A stretch of DNA of 15,036 bases from assembly GCA_964563495.1 (NCBI GenBank), contig CAZLYK010000138.1:1-15036 (forward strand), in the 5' to 3' direction. The stretch comes from CAZLYK01 sp964563495 (lineage in GTDB: Bacteria; Acidobacteriota; Blastocatellia; RBC074). Below, piece after piece: positions 6,463-12,312 of the stretch. Under the pieces are notes generated by a model. That model worked only from the letters and a program-made list of their open reading frames with translations, was not told the origin of the DNA and searched no databases. Position numbers and translations under genes: made by a program. Each line of letters begins with the position of its first letter. The first letter of the stretch is position 1.

Positions 6463-7215
6463 TCTGGCGAGATAGAACATTCTTCCATCGCTCATGGTAA
6501 AGCCGAACTCGCGCCGTGCATCGTAAGCCCTGACCCGGCTGAATCCGGCCTCGGTGAGTATGCCCAGGACCTCGTCGGTGTCATAGTAGCGTTGATAGAG
6601 CGTCAAATCCGAGCGCTGCCAGCGCCCCTCCTCCAACCTGAACATGGTGGCGTCGTATCGCTTGAGCTTGTTAACAGGGTTGTAGCTGGCCCGGACGATA
6701 CAGGCGTGGTCATCGCCGACCATCTCGATCGAGTTGCCCAGGGCTTCGGATTCATCTTCGAGGTTGAGGTCGAAGAGCAGGATGCCGTCGGGATCCAGGA
6801 CCGAGTAGATATTCCGGAAGACCTGCCTCAGCTCATCGAGTTCCATGACATGGTTCAGGCTGTCAAAGGCTGAGATCACCGCCTGGAAGGTCAGCGGCAG
6901 CTTAAAGGTTCGAGCGTCGTCGTGGATGAATTCCACTCCAGGCGCATTTTGGCGGGCAAACTTGAGCATCGCTTCCGAACCGTCGATGCCCGTGACTTGA
7001 AAGCCGCGATCCTTCAATTTGGCGGCGATCTGGCCCGTCCCGCAGCACAGATCGAGTATCCGGCAACCTTGGGAGAGATGGGGAAAGAGCAGGATATTGA
7101 AGATCGCCAGCGCCGGCCGGCTGAATTCCCCGCCCCAGTATTTATTGTAAAACCACGCAAACCGATCGTAATCGGAGTAGACATTTCCGTTGAGCCTCGC
7201 GCAATCAGTCACCAT
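6457..7215 (-). CDS. Class I SAM-dependent methyltransferase
   Basis: A 252-residue cytoplasmic methyltransferase with a Rossmann fold. Motif I is ILDLCCGTG (53-61), followed by the acidic residue of motif II in VTGIDGSEAMLKFA (74-87) and by DDAR (99-102). A DSLNHV segment (118-123) and the strand GILLFDLNLEDE complete the core. The C-terminal half (RYDATMFRLEEGRW, QRYYDTDEV, LTEAGFSRVRAYD) fits small-molecule methyltransferases of the Methyltransf_25 group. The substrate cannot be told. The start is set at 7215 because AGGAGG (7228-7233) lies upstream of it, though 12 bases is long; an ATG at 7239 would place that site inside the gene. It converges on the receptor gene and diverges from the dehydrogenase across about 118 bases, which must hold both promoters. 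Confidence 0.85.
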   Translation of the reverse strand: MVTDCARLNGNVYSDYDRFAWFYNKYWGGEFSRPALAIFNILLFPHLSQGCRILDLCCGTGQIAAKLKDRGFQVTGIDGSEAMLKFARQNAPGVEFIHDDARTFKLPLTFQAVISAFDSLNHVMELDELRQVFRNIYSVLDPDGILLFDLNLEDESEALGNSIEMVGDDHACIVRASYNPVNKLKRYDATMFRLEEGRWQRSDLTLYQRYYDTDEVLGILTEAGFSRVRAYDARREFGFTMSDGRMFYLARK

Positions 7216-7333
7216 TTGAGTCTCGATCCTCCTGATCATTCACGCCGCCAACGCTCAAACTCTTCTGAATCTCGACGGGTTCGGATAAACTGCGTGGCGT
7301 GATTGAATAAATAGAATGATCGGGGAGCAAGAT

Positions 7334-8128
7334 ATGAAATTGCAAGACAAAGTGGTAGTTGTCACGGGTGGAGCCCACGGTATCGGACGCGCGCTCTGCC
7401 GGCGCTTTGCGGTTGAAGGTGCGCGCGCAGTCATAGTCGCGGATCTTGATTTGGAGCAAGCTCAAAAAGTCGCCGGCGAGATTGCCGGTAAAACCGCCTC
7501 TCTCGCCGTCAAAACCGATGTCGCGAGCGAATCCGAGATCGAGCGTCTGGTCGAGACAGCTACGGAAAATTTCGGACGGGTCGATCTGTTCTGTTCGAAC
7601 GCGGGGATCGGCGGAGTGCCCGGCGGCGAAGAGGTCTCGAACGATGCCTGGCAGCAGATCTGGGAAGTCAATGTCCTCTCACATATCTTTGCGGCCCGGG
7701 CAGTCCTGCCACAAATGCTCTCACGAGGCGACGGGTATCTGCTCAATACGGCCTCAGCAGCGGGGTTGCTGACTCAGATCGGATCGGCGCCATATGCCGT
7801 CACCAAACACGCGGCCGTGGCCTTCGCCGAATGGCTGTCGGTCACCTATGGCGACCGCGGGATCAAGGTCTCGTGCCTCTGCCCACAGGGAGTCCGGACC
7901 AACATGCTGCGCGAGGCCTCAGAAAAAGGACCGAGCGCATTCCTGCTTCAATCAGCCATCGAGCCGGAAGCCGTCGCCGAGACCGTTGTCAAAGGATTGG
8001 CAGAGGAAAAATTCCTGATCCTCCCACACCCGGAAGTCGCCGAATATTTCCAGCGAAAGGCCACCGATTATGATCGATGGATCCGCGGGATGCGCAGATT
8101 ACAGGAAAAAAATAGATGGGAAATTTGA
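7334..8128 (+). CDS. Short-chain dehydrogenase/reductase (SDR)
   Basis: A 264-residue classical SDR, the usual length. It has the nucleotide-binding TGGAHGIG (11-18), an acidic D37 at the end of the second strand (ADLDL) that favours NAD over NADP, NAG (89-91), N113, S141, and the catalytic pair Y154 and K158 in YAVTK. After the active site come CLCPQGVRTNM (181-191) and a C-terminal helical tail. The substrate is not evident. The ATG at 7334 is preferred to 7316 because GGGGAG (7322-7327) precedes it by six bases and the protein then starts at the normal point before the first strand. Its end overlaps the next gene by 13 bases, so the two are almost certainly co-transcribed and translationally coupled. 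Confidence 0.93.
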   Translation: MKLQDKVVVVTGGAHGIGRALCRRFAVEGARAVIVADLDLEQAQKVAGEIAGKTASLAVKTDVASESEIERLVETATENFGRVDLFCSNAGIGGVPGGEEVSNDAWQQIWEVNVLSHIFAARAVLPQMLSRGDGYLLNTASAAGLLTQIGSAPYAVTKHAAVAFAEWLSVTYGDRGIKVSCLCPQGVRTNMLREASEKGPSAFLLQSAIEPEAVAETVVKGLAEEKFLILPHPEVAEYFQRKATDYDRWIRGMRRLQEKNRWEI

Positions 8129-8835
8129 CTTTGGTTCGTCACGGTCAGGCCAGACCGTTTGATAAAAACAGCGATCGACTTTCCGAAACCGGCGAAAGAC
8201 AATCCCTCGCGCTTGGCCAGTACTGGGTTCGCGAAGGTGTCGGCTTCGACGAGGTCTATGCCGGGGCCCTGACCAGACACCGAAGAACCGCGGAAATCGT
8301 CGGCCAATGTTTCGAGACAGCCGGTTTGGACTGGCCATCGCTTCAATCGATTCCCGAACTGAATGAGTACGATGCTGATGGAATGCTCAACCGACTGGTC
8401 CCGGCGCTGGCCGAGCGCGACCGGAATTTTGCCCAACTGCTCGCGGCTTTTGAGCAGAACAAGGGATCGGCCGATCGCAATCGCTATTTTCAGAAGATGT
8501 TCGAAGTCGTGACATTGACCTGGCTCTCCGGCGAGATCGAGGTCGAAGGAGTCGAGCCATATCCCGCCTTTCGCTCGCGCGTGCGCGGCGCGATCAAGCG
8601 CCTTACCGAAACTGCCGGCGGAGGACGCAGGATAGCGATCTTTACTTCCGGAGGCGTGATCGGCCTCTCCGTTCAAACAGCGCTCTCTGCCCCGGAACCT
8701 AAAGCTCTGGAGATCAACTGGCGCGTCAGGAACTGCTCGCTGACCGAACTTATCTTCAGTCGCGGCCGCATCTCACTGGATTCGTTCAACTCAATTCCAC
8801 ATCTGGACGACCCCGCTTTGCGCACTTACCGGTGA
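8116..8835 (+). CDS. Histidine phosphatase superfamily protein, second His replaced
   Basis: A 239-residue protein of the phosphoglycerate-mutase-like fold. The first catalytic motif is intact: LVRHGQA (6-12), where H9 would be phosphorylated. The helper segment ALTRHRRTAEI (51-61) and E82 in the ELNEYD segment are also present. Where the family normally has a second catalytic histidine before GG, this protein reads FTSGGVIG (176-183), with S178. I believe a subfamily with this change exists, so it may be a real variant and not a broken gene; activity cannot be inferred. It starts inside the end of the dehydrogenase gene, with AGGA about nine bases upstream. There is no signal peptide, so it should act in the cytoplasm. 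Confidence 0.85.
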   Translation: MGNLTLVRHGQARPFDKNSDRLSETGERQSLALGQYWVREGVGFDEVYAGALTRHRRTAEIVGQCFETAGLDWPSLQSIPELNEYDADGMLNRLVPALAERDRNFAQLLAAFEQNKGSADRNRYFQKMFEVVTLTWLSGEIEVEGVEPYPAFRSRVRGAIKRLTETAGGGRRIAIFTSGGVIGLSVQTALSAPEPKALEINWRVRNCSLTELIFSRGRISLDSFNSIPHLDDPALRTYR

Positions 8836-8843
8836 AGAAATGG

Positions 8844-8860
8844 ACAGGATTAATAGGATT
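8844..8860 (+). repeat. Single-copy ACAGGATTAATAGGATT element
   Basis: The motif starts eight bases after the phosphatase stop codon and belongs to the GACAGGATT family seen at 9949-9989, 15022-15036 and, as a variant, 4134-4143. Outside it, CGCACTTA (8821-8828) and TAAGTGCG (8861-8868) are exact complements across the stop codon. Whether that short pairing means anything is unclear. Confidence 0.6.
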
Positions 8861-8886
8861 TAAGTGCGTGGGTGGGCTGAAAGGCA

Positions 8887-8892
8887 TATAAT
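8887..8892 (+). promoter_or_regulatory. Possible -10 element for the small-gene pair
   Basis: A perfect TATAAT 45 bases before the ATG at 8937, a sensible distance for a promoter. The sequence 16-18 bases upstream (GTGCGTG region) does not look like a -35. It is the best promoter candidate for the two genes that follow. Confidence 0.35.
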
Positions 8893-8936
8893 CTGCCCGG
8901 TTAATCTCTAACATCTTCCTCTAAGGAGTCAGTCAA

Positions 8937-9233
8937 ATGGTAGCATCGAGCAAATCAAGAAATATTAATTATGGCGTTGGTGATGAGGTTTCGTATGTGT
9001 TCGGTTCCGGGATTGTTTATGGCGAGGTGATTCGTCTTCTTGAAGGCGGCGCGGCAATCGAGATCCAGTTTGAGGATGGTCGTCGGGAGATCAAGAAGGC
9101 GCGTGACGGAGCGCTGCGGCTTTTACGCCGGGCAACCGGTGCAAGCGAAGCGGAGGAGCAACGTTCTGATCGTAGCCGCGTTCGGGATTACGAAATTGAC
9201 GAGGTCCGGCGCAGTGATCAGCGTAAACGCTGA
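8937..9233 (+). CDS. Small basic hypothetical protein with SH3-like fold
   Basis: A 98-residue protein that I do not recognise. The ATG has TAAGGAG (8922-8928) eight bases upstream. Residues 13-63 look like one small beta barrel of the KOW/Tudor/SH3 type: GVGDEVSYVFGSG, then GEVIRLLEGGAAIEIQFEDG, then a basic turn (RREIKKARDG). The tail (64-98) is charged and probably unstructured, ending in RRSDQRKR. The high positive charge could suit nucleic-acid binding, but this is inference. No signal peptide or membrane segment is present. The next gene starts 28 bases after its stop in the same direction, so they probably share a transcript. Confidence 0.72.
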   Translation: MVASSKSRNINYGVGDEVSYVFGSGIVYGEVIRLLEGGAAIEIQFEDGRREIKKARDGALRLLRRATGASEAEEQRSDRSRVRDYEIDEVRRSDQRKR

Positions 9234-9261
9234 TAATCGGAAGTAGTTTTAGGAGGTAGAT

Positions 9262-9942
9262 ATGAAAAAGCTTCTCTCGATCGCCTTAGTGGCGACCTTT
9301 GCCGTTTGCTTCGGCACAATCGCGAGGGCGCAGGAGGAGAATAGTAAGGATAAGGATGTCGGCAACGTGACGGTTGCCCAAGGCACAGCGGCCAAACTCT
9401 CTCTGCAAACCCAGTTGAGCTCAAAGCTCAATGAGGTCGGAGACGAAGTAATCGGCGTGCTCTATGAGCCCGTCCGGGGAACGGACGGTCGCATCGTCAT
9501 CCCGCGCGGGACGGAATTTCGTGGTCGCGTGACTCAGGTTCAGCCGGCCAAGCGGCCTCAGAAAGAGGCGTCGATGACCATCATCTTTGAAACCATGCGC
9601 ATGTCATACGGAACCGAGAAAATTTCCACCGTCGTGACGGCGATCGATGATTATGCGAACGATGAGAAGATGCGCGCCAAAAATGATGAGGGCAAGGTCG
9701 GCGGCGGACGATCAGGGAAACGAACTGCGACTAATGCCGGCATTGGCGGCGGCCTCGGCTCGCTCGGCGGTTTGATTATCGGCGCAGCCGGTGGCGGTCT
9801 GGCTGGAGTGGCCGGCGCGGCCGGCGGGGGAGTTCTGGGCGGCGTTCTCGTGACCAAAGGCAACGATATCAAACTCGAACCCGGGACGGTCCTGCGAATC
9901 CGGTTCGAACGCCCGATCAAATTACCCGCTTTTGAAAATTAG
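9262..9942 (+). CDS. Exported glycine-zipper protein, VirB10/TrbI-like beta domain
   Basis: A 226-residue envelope protein. AGGAGG (9251-9256) lies five bases before the ATG. Residues 1-23 are a signal peptide ending in ARA-Q. Residues about 36-128 form a beta domain (GTAAKLSLQTQLSSKLNEVGDEV, IVIPRGTEFRGRVTQV); similar GTxLxVxLxxxLSTKxxxVGD modules are common in secreted acidobacterial proteins and recall the TrbI/VirB10 C-domain. Residues 160-198 are a long glycine-zipper segment (GGGLGSLGGLIIG and so on) that should insert into or pack at a membrane. A last strand pair (KLEPGTVLRIRFERPIKLP) follows and may complete the beta domain. Role unknown. Low-complexity Gly codons cause a strong antisense open frame here that is not a gene. 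Confidence 0.78.
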   Translation: MKKLLSIALVATFAVCFGTIARAQEENSKDKDVGNVTVAQGTAAKLSLQTQLSSKLNEVGDEVIGVLYEPVRGTDGRIVIPRGTEFRGRVTQVQPAKRPQKEASMTIIFETMRMSYGTEKISTVVTAIDDYANDEKMRAKNDEGKVGGGRSGKRTATNAGIGGGLGSLGGLIIGAAGGGLAGVAGAAGGGVLGGVLVTKGNDIKLEPGTVLRIRFERPIKLPAFEN

Positions 9943-9944
9943 GA

Positions 9945-10086
9945 AGAAATAGACAGGATTGACAGGATTTGGACAGGATTGAACAGGACAGTTCGAAAAA
10001 GGGCAGGTAGGGATAATCACCGACCCGCCTGATTTTCAATAATCCTGTTCACTCCTGTCCAAATCCTGTCAATCTTGTCTATTTCT
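9945..10086. repeat. 44-bp-arm palindrome of GACAGGATT repeats between convergent genes
   Basis: Arms 9945-9988 and 10043-10086 are complementary at 42 of 44 positions; one difference (9956/10075) is a G-U wobble in the plus RNA and the other (9979/10052) is a mismatch. The left arm is a run of direct repeats, GACAGGATT at 9952, 9961 and 9972, then GAACAGGA. The middle 54 bases are not repetitive apart from a weak inner pairing (CAGG/CCTG). The left arm begins two bases after one TAG stop and the right arm reaches into the TAG stop of the opposing gene (10085-10087), so the element occupies the whole space between two converging genes. It may act as a two-way terminator. Confidence 0.88.
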
Positions 10087-11116
10087 ACCATTCGCTCCCC
10101 TCCTCCAGATCGATCTCGAAATCGTTCGATAATCTCTCTTCGTGCCAGAGACAGACTTTGGTTTTGCCGATTTCAAGACCCGGAGGCAGAGGTGCATTGA
10201 TTTGCACTAATCCTGAGTGCCTCGGATCACCCGACGGGCCGACGTAGATCGGATGAATACCGAATCCACCGATCTCCACTCTGACCTCCCATCGTGCGGC
10301 TCTCTCGGGTAAACCATCGACCAGGATGGCAGCGAAAGCGTGGCGACCTCGGCGTGGAAAATGACGCTCGATGGTTACGGCGTTGAAGACATCCCGGATA
10401 CGTAGCGAATCTGAGACCAGATCCGGTTTATCGCTCCATTGACGAAAAGCCTTGATCGTCGCGCGCGTGGTTTCGCGGCGTAACACCTCGACCCGGGCGA
10501 AACCCGCAGACCTGGTCATGCGCGTCAGGCATTCGAGGTTGGGACCCCACCAGTTGTCGTACTGGCCACCCAGTTCGTCGAATTCGTAGAATTCCATGAC
10601 CGGATGATCGGTGGGAAAGACCTGGTCGATGACGTGGGTTTCGATGATGGCCGCTTCACGCGTGACTTCACAGACACGCTCCAAAGCGAGCAGTGGATGG
10701 CGCAGGTGGTAGAGGACGCCGAGGAAAAAGACCAGATCGAACGAACCAAGCCGCTCCCGGGTTACCTCGTAGACGCTGAGCTCGTGAAATTCGACCCGGG
10801 ACTTCAACGCCTCCCTGGCCTTAAAAAAGTTCTCAGGTCGCCAGCAGTCGATCGCGACGACCACGGCTCCGCGCTTTTCGGCCTCGAAGCTGTAGAATCC
10901 ATCCCAGCAACCTATGTCGAGCGCTCTTTTTCCGGTCAGTTGGGTAGGCAGGGCGAATCGGTCGTAGTTTTCGCGCAGTTCTTCAAGCGAGTGGACGCCC
11001 GGGGTCACCCGGCCGTCGCCGAGATCGAGGCTGTGCCACCAGGCACCGGAGATCAGCGCTTCACGCTGCGCGGCGGCGATCTCGTCAATATCTTTTTGGA
11101 TTTTCTCGATCGACAT
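10085..11116 (-). CDS. CmoB-like SAM methyltransferase with C-terminal beta domain
   Basis: A 343-residue protein with two parts. Residues 20-215 resemble the CmoB/DUF1698 methyltransferases: GAWWHSLDLGDG (24-35), motif I ALDIGCWDGFYSFEAE (65-80), AIDC (88-91), FFLGVLYHLRHP (130-141), a long MEFYEFDELGGQYDNWW segment (174-190) and CLTRMTRSAGF. True CmoB carboxymethylates tRNA wobble uridine, but many relatives near sugar-polymer genes methylate other substrates, so the substrate is open. Residues about 250-340 are an added beta-rich domain (VRVEIGGFGIHPIYVG, GLVQINAPLPPGLEIG) whose pattern resembles TIGR03437. No signal peptide is seen, so the fusion is probably cytoplasmic. No clear ribosome binding site precedes the ATG. 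It diverges from the glycosyltransferase gene, with 56 bases between the starts. Confidence 0.83.
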   Translation of the reverse strand: MSIEKIQKDIDEIAAAQREALISGAWWHSLDLGDGRVTPGVHSLEELRENYDRFALPTQLTGKRALDIGCWDGFYSFEAEKRGAVVVAIDCWRPENFFKAREALKSRVEFHELSVYEVTRERLGSFDLVFFLGVLYHLRHPLLALERVCEVTREAAIIETHVIDQVFPTDHPVMEFYEFDELGGQYDNWWGPNLECLTRMTRSAGFARVEVLRRETTRATIKAFRQWSDKPDLVSDSLRIRDVFNAVTIERHFPRRGRHAFAAILVDGLPERAARWEVRVEIGGFGIHPIYVGPSGDPRHSGLVQINAPLPPGLEIGKTKVCLWHEERLSNDFEIDLEEGSEW

Positions 11117-11172
11117 TCGATTTTTAGTTACGGAATTGAAATTGCTAAAAGGTACGGGTAATCTTAGTTGTT

Positions 11173-12303
11173 ATGCGAGTAGGGCTTGACGCTATCCCAT
11201 TGGTCGCAGCGAAAACCGGGATTGGGCATTATACGCACGCGCTGGCTGAGTCGCTAGCGCGGATATATCAGGACCACCAATATGTCCTTCTCTCCCCTTT
11301 CGATTTCGCTTTCGACAGCAGCAACGGCGCCCCGGCGAACCTGGACAAAATGTTTTTTCCGGTCAGGTCGGTCTTCCGCAAATGGTGGTTGGTTGGACTT
11401 CCGGCCATGCTGCGGATTTCGCCTTTCGACGTTTTTCACGGGACGAACTACTGCATTCCGGTCTTCGCTCCGTGTCCGACGGTGGTGACGATTCACGATC
11501 TGTCGCTCTTTACGCAATCGCACACTCACGAATCCGAGAATGTCAAACGCGGCAAAAGGCGGGTCCCGATCATGGCCCACCGGGCGTCGATGATCATCGC
11601 ACCGAGTGAGTGGACAAAGCGCGAGATCGTCTCCCGTCTCAAGATCAACCCCGACCGGATTCGGGTGATTTATGAGGCTGCCAGGTCCGGGATGAAGCCG
11701 CTTCCGCCGGCCGAGCGCCAAAGCGTGGTCGATAAATACCGTCTGAGCCGGCCGTACCTGCTCTATGTCGGAACGATCGAGCCGCGCAAGAATCTGCTCA
11801 CCCTGATCCGCGCGTACGATGAACTGCTGCGGACGACGCAGCATCGCCCTCAACTGGTCATGTGCGGCGGGCGCGGGTGGCTGTGTGATGAAGTATTTCA
11901 ACTGGTTGATGAATTGAAGTTGCAGAACCAGGTGCGTTTTACCGGCTACGTCGAGGATGAAGACCTGCCGGCGCTCTATTCGGCCGCCGAGGCTTTCATC
12001 TATCCCTCATTTTATGAAGGCTTCGGTTTGCCTCCACTGGAGGCTATGGCCTGTGGGACCCCGGTCATGACGAGCAACGCCTCCAGCCTGCCCGAAGTCG
12101 TCGGAGAGGCCGGGATGACCTTCGACCCGAACGATCACAGGGCGCTGACCGAATTGATCGTCAAACTGCTCGATGACTCGAATCTGCGAAGCCATTTCGT
12201 CCAGGCCGGCCTCAAACAGGCCGCGGGCTTTTCCTGGGACTGGGCGGCGAGGGAGACGCAGGCCATCTATGACCAGGTCATCGAACAATGGCATAACAGG
12301 TGA
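11173..12303 (+). CDS. GT4-family glycosyltransferase
   Basis: A 376-residue retaining glycosyltransferase of the GT-B fold, family 4 by motif. The N-terminal half has MRVGLDAIPL, the GIGHYT loop (16-21) and FHGTNY (88-93), acceptor-side features shared with mannosyl- and rhamnosyl-type enzymes. The C-terminal half has YVGTIEPRKNLLTLI (198-212), CGGRGW, YVEDEDLPALYSAAEAFIYPS and the nucleotide-sugar EX7E motif, E282 to E290 in YEGFGLPPLE. It should transfer a sugar from a nucleotide donor onto a growing glycan at the inner membrane face; neither donor nor acceptor can be told. No strong ribosome binding site is visible before the ATG. It heads a tight unit: the next gene starts nine bases after its stop. 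Confidence 0.92.
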   Translation: MRVGLDAIPLVAAKTGIGHYTHALAESLARIYQDHQYVLLSPFDFAFDSSNGAPANLDKMFFPVRSVFRKWWLVGLPAMLRISPFDVFHGTNYCIPVFAPCPTVVTIHDLSLFTQSHTHESENVKRGKRRVPIMAHRASMIIAPSEWTKREIVSRLKINPDRIRVIYEAARSGMKPLPPAERQSVVDKYRLSRPYLLYVGTIEPRKNLLTLIRAYDELLRTTQHRPQLVMCGGRGWLCDEVFQLVDELKLQNQVRFTGYVEDEDLPALYSAAEAFIYPSFYEGFGLPPLEAMACGTPVMTSNASSLPEVVGEAGMTFDPNDHRALTELIVKLLDDSNLRSHFVQAGLKQAAGFSWDWAARETQAIYDQVIEQWHNR

Positions 12304-12312
12304 AAGATTAGT

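Noticed and set aside
8821..8868. 8-bp inverted repeat across the phosphatase stop codon.
   Set aside because: The arms are short and 32 bases apart, and one arm is coding sequence; likely chance. Kept only as a note in the element entry.
9651..9920. Minus-strand frame rich in Pro and Ala opposite the glycine zipper.
   Set aside because: It is the antisense image of Gly-rich codons and has no independent signal.
11254..11901. Long minus-strand frame of 215 codons inside the glycosyltransferase.
   Set aside because: High-GC codon bias opens the antisense frame; the plus strand encodes a complete GT4 enzyme with all motifs.
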